Positions 37,471 through 46,231 of a stretch of 64,000 nt of DNA are shown piece after piece; positions within the stretch are counted from its first letter, which is position 1, and the number at the start of each line of letters is the position of its first letter. Below the pieces are notes generated by a model. That model was not told the DNA's origin, searched no databases, and was given only the letters and a program-made list of their open reading frames with translations. This stretch comes from Ancylobacter sonchi. Its GTDB lineage: Bacteria > Pseudomonadota > Alphaproteobacteria > Rhizobiales > Xanthobacteraceae. Location of the stretch: the NCBI RefSeq assembly GCF_018390695.1, contig NZ_JAHBGF010000020.1:186001-250000 (forward strand), written 5' to 3'. The translations under genes were made by a program, and so were the position numbers.

Positions 37471-37803
37471 ATGCGTGCATTCGCCGGAAGCCATGGCGGC
37501 GCCTTGCGCCGGTTCGCTGCGCCCGCGCTGCTGGTGGCGGCCGGGCTCGTCGCGGCCTCGTCGCCCGGCATCGCGGGAAGCACGAAACCGCCGGCGGCCC
37601 AGGCTCAGACGTCCCCGTCTCCTGCGTCGCAATCCGCGACGGAGGATCGCCCGGATCCGGTCTGCGCCAGCTACGGCAAGGGGTTCTCCCGCATCGCCGG
37701 CACCTCGACCTGCGTGAAGATCAGCGGCAGCGTCCAGGTCGACGGCTATCAGCAGTCAATGTCGGCCGGCACCGCGCTGGCGCCGGCGCTCAGCAGCAAA
37801 TAG
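37471..37803 (+). CDS. Small secreted protein with the Porin_2 N-terminal signature only
   Basis: A 110-residue protein with a signal peptide (hydrophobic stretch at residues 16-36) and a Pro/Ser/Gln-rich linker (37-62). Residues 65-91 copy the porin start: Cys65 and Cys81 are 15 residues apart, with ASYGKGF, IAGTSTC and VKISGSVQVD matching the porin at Cys40-Cys56. The beta-barrel is missing; the protein ends 19 residues later. GGCAGGAGG gives a good ribosome binding site. It could be a porin-folding accessory, a decayed porin, or a free periplasmic domain. Confidence 0.75.
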   Translation: MRAFAGSHGGALRRFAAPALLVAAGLVAASSPGIAGSTKPPAAQAQTSPSPASQSATEDRPDPVCASYGKGFSRIAGTSTCVKISGSVQVDGYQQSMSAGTALAPALSSK

Positions 37804-37821
37804 GCCTGCCAGACTGGGCCC

Positions 37822-39012
37822 CTAGCGGCCGAACGCCGCGAAGTAGCGTGCCGCGATGTCCTTGTAGACGCGGGTGAGCGCGCGGATCTCGTCGACCGGC
37901 GTCGCCTCGTCCACCGCATGCATCGAGGTGCCGACCAGCCCGAACTCGACCACCGGGCAGAAGTCCTTGATGAAGCGCGCATCCGAGGTGCCGCCGGTGG
38001 TGGAGAGTTCCGGCGTCTGGCCGGTGGTCTCGCGGATCGCCGCCGTCACCAGGTCGACGAAGTCGCCGGGTGCGGTGAGGAAGCTGTCGGAGGAGCGCTC
38101 CTCGAACGCCACCGAGAACCGCACCGCGTTGCCGGCGGCGGCGGTGAGCCGGCGCTCGATCTCCGCCTTCAGCGTGCCGGGCATCCACAGGTCGTTGAAG
38201 CGGATGTTGAAGCGCGCCTTCGCCTCGGCGGGGATGACGTTGTAGGCCGGATTGCCGACATCCACTGAGACGACTTCGAGGTTGGAAGCCTGGAAATGCG
38301 CGTTGCCGCGGTCCAGCGGCTCGGCGGTGAGCGCGCTGATCAGCTTCGCCATGCCGGGGATCGGGTTCTCGGCGAGATGCGGGTAGCCGACATGGCCCTG
38401 CTTGCCGTGCACGGTGAGGGTGCCGGAGAGCGAGCCGCGCCGGCCGATCTTCACCATGTCGCCCAGCACGGCGCGCGAGGAGGGCTCGCCGAGCACGCAA
38501 TGGTCGAGCCGCTCGTCGCGGTCGCCGAGCCAGCGCAGCAGCTTCTCGGTGCCGTTGATCGCCGGGCCTTCCTCGTCGCCGGTCAGCAGCAGCGAGATCG
38601 AGCCGGGCAGCCGGTCGCCATGCTCGGCCGCGAGATCGAGCGCGGCGGCGACGAAGGCGGCGACGCCGCCCTTCATGTCCACCGCGCCGCGACCATAGAG
38701 GAGGCCGCCATGGATCGCCGCCTCGAAGGGCGGGAAGCGCCAATGCGCGGCATCGCCGGGCGGCACCACGTCGGTATGGCCGGCGAAGCAGAGATTGGGG
38801 CCTCGCGTGCCGAAGCGGGCATAGAGGTTCTCAATGTCCGGCGTGTCCGGCCCGGTGAGCGTCACCCGGTGCACGCGGAAGCCGGCGGCGCCGAGCAGCT
38901 TTTCCAGACAGGCGAGGGCGCCGCCCTCCTCGGGCGTCACCGAAGGGCAGCGGATGAGCGCGCGGGCGATCTCGACGGGATCGGCGGCGGAGGGAGCCTC
39001 AAGCGCGCTCAT
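37822..39012 (-). CDS. dapE: Succinyl-diaminopimelate desuccinylase
   Basis: A 396-residue zinc peptidase (M20 family) that releases succinate from N-succinyl-LL-diaminopimelate in lysine synthesis. Metal-site motifs are visible in order: [41 protein letters not shown], and a C-terminal [15 protein letters not shown]. Length fits the usual 375-400. The ATG is five bases past the dapD stop, so the two are one operon. The linked dapF is elsewhere in the window. Confidence 0.96.
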   Translation of the reverse strand: MSALEAPSAADPVEIARALIRCPSVTPEEGGALACLEKLLGAAGFRVHRVTLTGPDTPDIENLYARFGTRGPNLCFAGHTDVVPPGDAAHWRFPPFEAAIHGGLLYGRGAVDMKGGVAAFVAAALDLAAEHGDRLPGSISLLLTGDEEGPAINGTEKLLRWLGDRDERLDHCVLGEPSSRAVLGDMVKIGRRGSLSGTLTVHGKQGHVGYPHLAENPIPGMAKLISALTAEPLDRGNAHFQASNLEVVSVDVGNPAYNVIPAEAKARFNIRFNDLWMPGTLKAEIERRLTAAAGNAVRFSVAFEERSSDSFLTAPGDFVDLVTAAIRETTGQTPELSTTGGTSDARFIKDFCPVVEFGLVGTSMHAVDEATPVDEIRALTRVYKDIAARYFAAFGR

Positions 39013-39017
39013 CGCGG

Positions 39018-39860
39018 TCAGTCCCTGAGCAGGTCGTTGATCGAGGTCTTGGAGCGGGTCTGCTCGTCCACCCGCTTGACGATCACCGCACAATAGAGCG
39101 ACGGGCCGGGCGCCCCATTGGGGAGCGGCTTGCCGGGCAGCGAGCCGGGCACCACCACCGAATAGGCCGGCACCTCGCCGACGAACACTTCGCCGGTGGC
39201 GCGGTCGACGATCTTGGTGGTCGCCGAAATGAACACGCCCATGGACAGCACCGAGCCCTTGCGCACGATCACGCCCTCGACGACCTCGGAGCGGGCGCCG
39301 ATGAAGCAGTTGTCCTCGATGATCACCGGGCCGGCCTGCAGCGGCTCCAGCACGCCGCCAATGCCGACGCCGCCGGAGAGGTGCACATGCTTGCCGATCT
39401 GGGCGCAGGAGCCGACGGTGGCCCAGGTGTCGACCATCGAGCCCTCGCCCACCGAGGCGCCGAGATTGACGAAGGACGGCATCAGCACGACGTTCGGCGC
39501 GATATAGGCCGAGCGGCGCACGATGGCGCCCGGCACTGCGCGGAAGCCGGCGGCGCGGTATTCCGCCTCGCCCCAGCCGTCGAACTTGGAGGGCACCTTG
39601 TCCCACCAGCTGGCGCCGCCGGGAGCGCCGGAGATCGGCGCCATGTCGTTGAGGCGGAAGGACAGCAGCACCGCCTTCTTGAGCCACTGGTTGACGCTCC
39701 AGTTGCCGTCGGCGCCCTGCTCGGCGACGCGCGCCTTGCCGGCATCGAGCAGGCCGAGCGCTTCGTTCACGGCGTCACGAACCGGACCCTTGGTGTCGAA
39801 GCCGATCTCCGCGCGCTTCTCGAAGGCGTCCTCGATGATGGTCTTCAGTTCGCTCGACAT
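39018..39860 (-). CDS. dapD: 2,3,4,5-tetrahydropyridine-2,6-dicarboxylate N-succinyltransferase
   Basis: A 280-residue hexapeptide-repeat acyltransferase that succinylates tetrahydrodipicolinate, committing to the succinylase branch of lysine/DAP synthesis. The left-handed beta-helix repeats span about residues 100-220 ([56 protein letters not shown]). The N-terminal helical domain and the C-terminal [19 protein letters not shown] are as in the family. It lies between the HAD phosphatase gene and dapE. Confidence 0.97.
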   Translation of the reverse strand: MSSELKTIIEDAFEKRAEIGFDTKGPVRDAVNEALGLLDAGKARVAEQGADGNWSVNQWLKKAVLLSFRLNDMAPISGAPGGASWWDKVPSKFDGWGEAEYRAAGFRAVPGAIVRRSAYIAPNVVLMPSFVNLGASVGEGSMVDTWATVGSCAQIGKHVHLSGGVGIGGVLEPLQAGPVIIEDNCFIGARSEVVEGVIVRKGSVLSMGVFISATTKIVDRATGEVFVGEVPAYSVVVPGSLPGKPLPNGAPGPSLYCAVIVKRVDEQTRSKTSINDLLRD

Positions 39861-39944
39861 GCTCTGTTACTCCGCTAGATGGCGGGGGACTTGTTGCGGC
39901 GCGGACGGCCGGGTGTCAACGGGGGCGTGCCGCCGGGAGGCGTG

Positions 39945-40688
39945 TCATCGCTCGCCGCGCCCGATCACGCCGCGTACGGCGCGCAGGAAGGCGGGCAGGT
40001 CGTCGGTGACGTGCTGGATGTGCTGGCCGTCGCGTCCGTCATGTTCCCAGGCCTCGCGGTCGGCGGGGCTGACGGCGAGGCCGGGCGGCACCACCAGCAC
40101 GGTGCGCATGCCGAGCGCATGCGGCACTTCGAGGTTGCGGGCGAGGTCCTCGAACATCGCGGCCCGGGTCGGTTCGACGCCGTAGAGGCCGAGGAAGTGG
40201 CGATAGGCCGTTTCCTGCGGCTTGGGATGGAACTCCGACGCGACGATATCGTGCACGTCGGCGAAATGGTCGGAGATGCCGAGCTTGTCGAGGATCGCGG
40301 CGGCATGGGCGCGTGAGCCGTTGGTGTAGACGAGCTTGCGGCCGGGCAGCGCGCCGAGCGCCGCGCCCAGCTCCGGCGACGGCGAGAGCTCGGACAGGTC
40401 GATATTGTGCGCATTGGCCAGGAACGGGTCCGGGTCCATGCCGTGCTCGATCATCAGCCCGCGCAGCGAGGTGCCGTATTTGCGGTAATAGCCCTTCTGC
40501 AGTGCGAAGGCGTCGTCGAGCGACAGGCCGAGATAGTCGGCGATGTAGCTGCGCATGCGCATGTCGATCTGCCGCCACAGGTCGAGCCCGGGCGGATAGA
40601 GCGTGTTGTCGAGGTCGAACACCCAGGTGTCGACGTCGGAGAAGCTGGCGGAGGCGGTGTCGATGGCGTGCGGCATGACGCCATCCAT
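39945..40688 (-). CDS. Pyrimidine 5'-nucleotidase-type HAD hydrolase
   Basis: A 247-residue HAD-superfamily phosphatase. Motif I is FDLDNTLY with nucleophile Asp25 and acid Asp27, motif II is VYTNGSRAH, motif III lies near the Lys in FHPKPQ, and motif IV is MFEDLARN. The Y-type insert LDLWRQIDMRMRSYIADYLGL marks the pyrimidine 5'-nucleotidase (SDT1/PHM8) group that is regularly linked to argB and dapD in alphaproteobacteria. An ATG four codons later (MPHAID) is possible as start. Confidence 0.92.
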   Translation of the reverse strand: MDGVMPHAIDTASASFSDVDTWVFDLDNTLYPPGLDLWRQIDMRMRSYIADYLGLSLDDAFALQKGYYRKYGTSLRGLMIEHGMDPDPFLANAHNIDLSELSPSPELGAALGALPGRKLVYTNGSRAHAAAILDKLGISDHFADVHDIVASEFHPKPQETAYRHFLGLYGVEPTRAAMFEDLARNLEVPHALGMRTVLVVPPGLAVSPADREAWEHDGRDGQHIQHVTDDLPAFLRAVRGVIGRGER

Positions 40689-40746
40689 AGCGAAGAGCCG
40701 GGCCGCAGGCGAGGCGCGATTTCGCGCCCCGCACCGGCTTTCGGGA

Positions 40747-41658
40747 TCAGCGGCGGATCAGCGTGCCGGCGCCGTGGTCGGTCAGCAGTTCGAGCAGCAC
40801 CGCGTGCGACACCTTGCCGTCGAGGATCACCACCCCTTCGACACCCTGCTCCAGCGCGTAGATGCAGGTCTCGACCTTGGGGATCATGCCGCCGGAGATG
40901 GTGCCGTCGGCGATCAGCGCCCGCGCCTCGGCGATGGTGAGCTCCTTGATGAGCTCCTTGTTGCGGTCGAGCACGCCCGGCACGTCGGTGAGCAGCAGCA
41001 GCCGCTTGGCGCCGAGCGCGCCGGCGATGGCGCCGGCAAAGGTGTCGGCGTTGACGTTGAAGGTGCCGCCTTCCTCGCCGGTGGCGACCGGGGCCAGCAC
41101 CGGGATCAGCTCGCGGCCGAGGATCTGGTCGAGCACGGTGGTGTCGACGCTCGACGGTTCGCCGACAAAGCCGAGGTCGATCACCTGCTCGATGTTGGAA
41201 TCCGGATCGAGGACGCTGCGGGTGACCTTGGAGGCGATCACCATGTTGCCGTCCTTGCCGGACAGGCCAAGCGCCTTGCCGCCGGCTTCGTTGATGAAGC
41301 CGACCAGCGATTTGTTGATCGAGCCGGCCAGCACCATCTCGACGATCTCGACGGTGGCCTTGTCGGTGATGCGCAGCCCGGCGGCGAATTCCGACTTGAT
41401 GCCGAGCTTGGCCAGCATGGCGCCGATCTGCGGCCCGCCGCCATGCACCACCACCGGATTCACGCCGGACTGCTCGAGCAGCACGATATCCTGCGCGAAA
41501 TCGCGCGCCACCTGCTCGTCGCCCATGGCGTGGCCGCCATATTTCACCACGATGATGGCGTCGTCATAGCGCTGCATGTGCGGCAGCGCCTGCACGAGGA
41601 CACGGGCCTTGGCGTGGTCGTCGAGCGGGTCGGTATCGGTAGCAGTGATATCGGACAT
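40747..41658 (-). CDS. argB: Acetylglutamate kinase
   Basis: A 303-residue amino-acid kinase that phosphorylates N-acetylglutamate, the second step of arginine synthesis. Characteristic parts are the N-terminal [25 protein letters not shown] and [24 protein letters not shown]. The C-terminal LTDVPGVL and [19 protein letters not shown] complete the fold. Its N-terminal extension of about 25 residues suggests the arginine-inhibited hexameric type. It is first in the leftward argB-HAD-dapD-dapE run. Confidence 0.97.
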   Translation of the reverse strand: MSDITATDTDPLDDHAKARVLVQALPHMQRYDDAIIVVKYGGHAMGDEQVARDFAQDIVLLEQSGVNPVVVHGGGPQIGAMLAKLGIKSEFAAGLRITDKATVEIVEMVLAGSINKSLVGFINEAGGKALGLSGKDGNMVIASKVTRSVLDPDSNIEQVIDLGFVGEPSSVDTTVLDQILGRELIPVLAPVATGEEGGTFNVNADTFAGAIAGALGAKRLLLLTDVPGVLDRNKELIKELTIAEARALIADGTISGGMIPKVETCIYALEQGVEGVVILDGKVSHAVLLELLTDHGAGTLIRR

Positions 41659-41822
41659 CGGAGCGGCATCTCTCGGCGGGTGATCGGCAGCCGGCCCTTC
41701 TAGCCGATTTTCATGACGCTTCTCAATCGCCGCTTCGCGATCGGTCTCCCCCGATTGGCGGCTCTCTGCCGTCGACCGCCGATCCCCGGCCCCGGGGGAT
41801 CGGCTGAACGGGAGGGCGGCGT

Positions 41823-42797
41823 TCAGCGGCCGTCCTTGCGGGTGAAGCGGTCGAAGATGTCGTTCAGCGGCTGGAGCGTGGGATCCTGCGCCTGCCCGCC
41901 ACTGGGGGCGGTGCGGGCATCGCTGGCACCGCCGCCGAACAGGCCGCCCAATATACTGCCGAGGAGGTCGCCGGTCGGGTCGCCACCTTGGCGCTGTTGC
42001 GGCGCGTCGCCGGCGTCCGGCTGGGCGCCCGCTCCCGGCTGGCCGCCGCGCAGCAGGCCACCGAGAAGATCGTCGAGCGGATTGCCGGTGGAGGTCGGGC
42101 TGCGCGGGTCGGCCGGCGTGGTGCCACCGGATGGGGAGCCGCCGAGGCCGCCCCTCGCCAGGCCTTCCAGCAGGTCCTGCAGCGGATTGCTGGAGGGTGC
42201 CGCCGTGCCGTCGCGACCCGCCGGGGCGCCGCCTCCCAGCATGCCGCCGAGGAGATCGCCCAACCCACCGCCAATTCCTCCGCCGCCACCCCCACCCGTC
42301 GAGGCGCCGGTGGAGGCGCCGTCCGGCGGCCGGTTGCCGAGCAGGCCGCCCAGCAGGTCGCCGAGGCCGCCGCCGCTCCCGCTCCCGCCCTTCATCAGCC
42401 CGCCGAGCACCAGCGCGGCGATCGCCGGCAGCATCTGCTGCAGCAGCGAGGGGCTGAGCCCGGTTTCGGAGGAGGCGTGGGCGGCGACCGCACGGCTGAC
42501 ATCGCGCGAGCCGAACATGGCGGCGAGCGCGTCGGTGCCCTGTGCCTTCAGCTCCGGGGCCGGCGTCGCCTCCGGGTCGTCGAAGGCCTGGGAATAGGGG
42601 TTGCGGGCCATGGTGCCGAGGAGGCCGGCGAGCCCTTCCGGAGTGCGGGTGCTGCGGTCGAGACCGACCGAGAAGGCCGGCAGCAGCGCATCCACCGCCT
42701 GCTGCGCCTGCTCCGGCGAAATGCCGTAGCTACGCGCCAGATTGTCGATCACCTGGCCCTGCTGCGCCTGGGCCAGCAGGTCCTGCAACTGGTTCAT
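41823..42797 (-). CDS. DUF937/YidB-like Gly-rich protein
   Basis: A 324-residue protein. The first 130 residues form the YidB/DUF937 domain ([73 protein letters not shown]). The rest is low-complexity, rich in Gly, Pro and Asp, with repeated LGDLLGG and NPLxDLLxGL units about every 25-35 residues. Function unknown; DUF937 proteins are soluble and can oligomerise. GGGAGG lies six bases before the ATG. It is transcribed alone. Confidence 0.88.
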   Translation of the reverse strand: MNQLQDLLAQAQQGQVIDNLARSYGISPEQAQQAVDALLPAFSVGLDRSTRTPEGLAGLLGTMARNPYSQAFDDPEATPAPELKAQGTDALAAMFGSRDVSRAVAAHASSETGLSPSLLQQMLPAIAALVLGGLMKGGSGSGGGLGDLLGGLLGNRPPDGASTGASTGGGGGGGIGGGLGDLLGGMLGGGAPAGRDGTAAPSSNPLQDLLEGLARGGLGGSPSGGTTPADPRSPTSTGNPLDDLLGGLLRGGQPGAGAQPDAGDAPQQRQGGDPTGDLLGSILGGLFGGGASDARTAPSGGQAQDPTLQPLNDIFDRFTRKDGR

Positions 42798-43010
42798 GGC
42801 ATCCTCCCAAAACACCGTCTTGCTGCGGGTATTCACCGGATCTTTCGCGGCAACCATACGACAATCGGCCGGGCCGGCCTATGCACGGCGCGGCGGCGGC
42901 ACGCTGCCCATGGCCGGTGGCGCCATCGCGGCATTGCGCATTGGTGGCATTGCGCATTCGCTCTGCCCGGGCGCTATCGTGCGCCGCCGTCTCCGTGCGA
43001 TAAGCCGCCC

Positions 43011-44441
43011 ATGCAGAGTTCTCCCGCCTCCACGGCACGTTTCGTCACCGGCTCGACCATGACCCATGTCGCGGTGATGACGGCGGCCGGCTCGGTCGGG
43101 CTGGTGGCGGTGTTCGTCGTCGACCTGCTCAACCTGTTCTACATCTCGCTGCTCGGCGAGGAGGAACTCGCCGCCGCCATCGGCTATGCCGGCACGGTGA
43201 TGTTCTTCGTCACCTCGGTGTCGATCGGGGTGATGATCGCGGTCTCGGCGCTGGTCTCGCGCGCCATCGGCGCCGGCCGGCGCGAGGAGGTGGGGCGTAT
43301 CTCCACCTCCGGCTTTCTCTACATGACGCTGGCCAGCCTCGTGACCGCCGGGGCGATGATGCCGCTGCTCGGCCCGCTGCTCTCCGCTCTCGGCGCGAGC
43401 GGGCGCACGCTGGAGATCGCCCGCGACTTCCTGCTGGTCGTGCTGCCCTCGACGCCGCTGCTCGGCATCGGCATGGCGGCGTCCGGCACGCTGCGCGGCC
43501 TTGGCGATGCCCGGCGCTCCATGCTGGTGACGCTGATCGGCGGCCTGGTGACGGCGGCGCTCGATCCACTGCTGATCCTGGCGCTGGACTGGCGTGTGGA
43601 GGGCGCGGCGGCGGTGTCGGTGATCTCCCGCGTGGCGATGGCGGCCTACGGGCTCCACGCGGTAATACGCATCCACGGCTGTGGCAGCCCGCTGCGCTGG
43701 CGCGACTTCCGGCGCGATGTCGGTCCGCTCTCCGGCATCGCCGTGCCGGCCATCCTCACCAATCTCGCCACGCCGGTGGGCAATGCCTATGTCACCTATG
43801 CGCTCGCCGCCCATGGCGACGCGGCGGTGGCCGCCTTCGCGGTGGTGGGTCGGCTGATCCCGGTGGCCTTCGGGCCGCTCTTCGCGCTGACCGGCGCCAT
43901 CGGGCCGGTGATCGGCCAGAATGTCGGCGCCGGGCGCTACGACCGGGTACGGCGGGCCATCCTCGACAGCCTCGTGCTCATTCTCGCCTATGTGCTCGGT
44001 GTCTGGGTGCTGATGGCGCTGGGGCGCCACGCCCTCGCCGGGGCGTTCGGCCTGTCGGCGGAGGGCGAGGAACTCGTGGTGTTCTACTGCCTGTGGCTCG
44101 CCGGGAGCTTCCTGTTCCTCGGCATGCTGTTCGTCGCCAATGCCGCCTTCAACAATCTCGGCGCGCCCCTGCGTTCCACCGTGTTCAACTGGAGCCGGGC
44201 GACGCTGGGCGTCATCCCCTTCGTCATGGTGGGCGGGCATTACTGGGGCGCGCAGGGCGTGCTCGCCGGCCAGGCGCTGGGCTCGGTCGCCTTCGGCGTG
44301 GCGGCGCTGATCAGCGCGCTGGCGCTGGTGCGCCGTCTCGCCGCCGGGGTGGGCCGCCCGGAGCCGGGCGAGGCACCGCTGGCGGGACCGGAGCTGCCGC
44401 CCTTCGCGCGCGGCGAGGGGGCGGCAGCCCTCGAACCCTGA
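43011..44441 (+). CDS. MATE family efflux transporter
   Basis: A 476-residue multidrug and toxin extrusion transporter with 12 helices in two pseudo-symmetric halves. Family features include VDLLNLFYISLLGEEELAAAIGYAG in helix 1-2, ALVSRAIGAGRREE, and the second half's GALIGPVIGQNVGAGRYDRVRRA-like stretch (AIGPVIGQNVGAGRYDRV). It exports cationic compounds using a sodium or proton gradient; the substrate is unknown. It stands alone, divergent from the YidB-like gene. Confidence 0.93.
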   Translation: MQSSPASTARFVTGSTMTHVAVMTAAGSVGLVAVFVVDLLNLFYISLLGEEELAAAIGYAGTVMFFVTSVSIGVMIAVSALVSRAIGAGRREEVGRISTSGFLYMTLASLVTAGAMMPLLGPLLSALGASGRTLEIARDFLLVVLPSTPLLGIGMAASGTLRGLGDARRSMLVTLIGGLVTAALDPLLILALDWRVEGAAAVSVISRVAMAAYGLHAVIRIHGCGSPLRWRDFRRDVGPLSGIAVPAILTNLATPVGNAYVTYALAAHGDAAVAAFAVVGRLIPVAFGPLFALTGAIGPVIGQNVGAGRYDRVRRAILDSLVLILAYVLGVWVLMALGRHALAGAFGLSAEGEELVVFYCLWLAGSFLFLGMLFVANAAFNNLGAPLRSTVFNWSRATLGVIPFVMVGGHYWGAQGVLAGQALGSVAFGVAALISALALVRRLAAGVGRPEPGEAPLAGPELPPFARGEGAAALEP

Positions 44442-44465
44442 GCGAGGCGGCTTCCGGCGGCGCTC

Positions 44466-44996
44466 TCAGATCAGCCGCAGCAGCCCCAGCAGGCCGCCGC
44501 CGAACAGCATCCATAGCGGGCTGATGCGGGTGAACAGCAGAACCAGCGCGGTGAGCGTGATGTAGAGCGCGGTGGGCAGCGAGCGCGCCGCCCCCTGCGC
44601 CAGCAGGAAGCCGGAAGCCGCGATCAGCCCGATGGTGAGCGGCACCAGCCCGCCCTGGATGGCCCGGCGCCATTTGGCGTAGCGGAAGCGATGCCAGATG
44701 CCGCCGACCACATAGGCAAGCACGCAGGTCGGCCCGCACATCGCCAGCGTGGTGACGAGCGCCCCGGCCGGGCCGGCGACATGCCAGCCGATCAGCGTCA
44801 CGATCAGCACGTTGGGTCCCGGCACTGCCTGGGCGATGGCGAAGGTCTGCGCGAACTGCTCGTTGGTCATCCAGCCGGCGACGTCGACCACCTGCCGGTG
44901 CATTTCCGGCAGCACCGCATTGGCGCCGCCGACCGCCAGCAGCGAAATGAGCAGGAAATGCGTGGCGAGCTGGCCGAGGACGCTGTCGTCGTTCAT
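44466..44996 (-). CDS. Chromate transporter, C-terminal-half protein
   Basis: A 176-residue half-size ChrA family transporter. The CHR signature is present (FLLISLLAVGGANAVLPEMH; WMTNEQFAQTFAIAQAVPGPNVLIVTLIGW). About five helices are visible. Short-chain CHR proteins work as pairs of two homologous halves with opposite topology. The ATG overlaps the stop of the other half by four bases, showing translational coupling. Chromate export is the known role of ChrA; these short pairs may have other anion substrates. Confidence 0.9.
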   Translation of the reverse strand: MNDDSVLGQLATHFLLISLLAVGGANAVLPEMHRQVVDVAGWMTNEQFAQTFAIAQAVPGPNVLIVTLIGWHVAGPAGALVTTLAMCGPTCVLAYVVGGIWHRFRYAKWRRAIQGGLVPLTIGLIAASGFLLAQGAARSLPTALYITLTALVLLFTRISPLWMLFGGGLLGLLRLI

Positions 44997-45571
44997 CGCA
45001 GCGACCACCAGGCGAGCGCGACCGATACCGGGGCGAGGCCGAGCATCACCCAGAGCAGCGGCAGGCCGAGCACGGCGATGCCGATGAAGGCGGCGGCCAC
45101 GACGCCGAGGCCCTGCACGCTGGGGCGCCGCCATAGCCGCTCGCCCATGCGCCCGGCCATGGCGATGACCAGCCCGGCGGCGCCGGCGGCGAGACCGGAG
45201 AGGAGATCGGCCACCGCCGGCTCGTCGCTGTAGCGGGCGAACAGCGTGCCGGCGATGATGACGAACACCGCCGGCGCCAAAGTGAGGCCGCAGAAGGCGG
45301 CGATGGCGCCCGGCACGCCGCGGAAGCGCGAGCCGATGACGATGGACAGATTGACGATGTTCGGCCCGGGCAGGAACTGGGCAAGGCCGACCAGCTCGGT
45401 GAACTCGTCGGAATCCACCCATTTGTAGCGCTCGACCACGGCGCGGCGGGCGATGGGCAGCACGCCGCCGAACGCCACCACCGCCACCGACAGGAAGCCG
45501 ACGAACAGCTCGCGCAGGCTCGGCGCCGGGCGGTCGGCTTCGGAGGCGGCGGGTGCGGTTTCAGGCGACAT
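44993..45571 (-). CDS. Chromate transporter, N-terminal-half protein
   Basis: A 192-residue half-size ChrA family protein. Conserved pieces are LFVGFLSVAVVAFGGVLPIARRAVVERYKWVDSDEFTELVGLAQFLPGPNIVNLSIVIGSR and the Pro-Gly-rich PGAIAAFCGLTLAP. It is the first gene of a coupled pair with the half at 44466-44996. The pair is the split form of the long ChrA transporter. Confidence 0.9.
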   Translation of the reverse strand: MSPETAPAASEADRPAPSLRELFVGFLSVAVVAFGGVLPIARRAVVERYKWVDSDEFTELVGLAQFLPGPNIVNLSIVIGSRFRGVPGAIAAFCGLTLAPAVFVIIAGTLFARYSDEPAVADLLSGLAAGAAGLVIAMAGRMGERLWRRPSVQGLGVVAAAFIGIAVLGLPLLWVMLGLAPVSVALAWWSLR

Positions 45572-45665
45572 GGCCGGCAGGGCTTGGAGGACGACGCCCG
45601 CTTATAGACGAGTCGACCCTTTGGGTAACCGGCTTTTGCGTGGGGGGCTTCCCATTCGCTGACGA

Positions 45666-45680
45666 GAACGTATAGGGTAC
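45666..45680. promoter_or_regulatory. LexA-box-like site before mmcB
   Basis: GAAC-N7-GTAC, one base away from the inverse of the alphaproteobacterial LexA box GTTC-N7-GTTC. It lies five bases ahead of the mmcB ATG. mmcB is SOS-controlled in Caulobacter. Confidence 0.5.
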
Positions 45681-45684
45681 AGAT

Positions 45685-46170
45685 ATGCATGGCACCCTCA
45701 CCGATCTCGTCCTGCCGCCGGACGGCCGCCAGTCGGAGGCGGCGCTCGCCATTCGTCGCGGCGCGCTGCGCTATGTGGCGGCGTGCGGCCTCGTCGGCGT
45801 GCCGGAATTCGTGCTCGCCACCGGCCGCCGCGCCGACATCGCCGCCGTGTGCGCCAAGGGGGAGGTTTGGGTGGTCGAGGTGAAATCCTCGGTCGCCGAT
45901 TTCCGCGCCGACCACAAGTGGTTCGAATATCGTGACTTTTGCGACCGGCTGTTCTTTGCCGTCGCGCCGGATTTCCCGCGCGAGCTGCTGCCGGAGGGCA
46001 CTGGCATCCTGGTCGCCGACGGCTTCGGCGCGGCGCTGATCCGCGAGGCGCCGCGCCACCCGCTCGCCGCTCCGCAGCGCAAGGCGCTCACCCTGCGGCT
46101 CGCCCGCTGCGCCGCCGGGCGGCTGATGAACCTGATGGATCCCGACGCCATGCGCGGCATCGAGCTGTAA
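45685..46170 (+). CDS. mmcB: MmcB family DNA-repair protein
   Basis: A 161-residue protein of the MmcB family, linked to mitomycin C resistance and SOS-controlled in Caulobacter. It has the look of a PD-(D/E)xK nuclease fold: [33 protein letters not shown] with Asp and Glu-x-Lys in place. The middle [19 protein letters not shown] and [14 protein letters not shown] match the family. A LexA-like site lies directly upstream. mutS follows 61 bases after the stop. Confidence 0.92.
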   Translation: MHGTLTDLVLPPDGRQSEAALAIRRGALRYVAACGLVGVPEFVLATGRRADIAAVCAKGEVWVVEVKSSVADFRADHKWFEYRDFCDRLFFAVAPDFPRELLPEGTGILVADGFGAALIREAPRHPLAAPQRKALTLRLARCAAGRLMNLMDPDAMRGIEL

Positions 46171-46231
46171 GGCGGGGAAAAACCCCGGTGAATACTTGAA
46201 GTCGGCGCCGGCCCCCTGCAAGCCTTCGACC

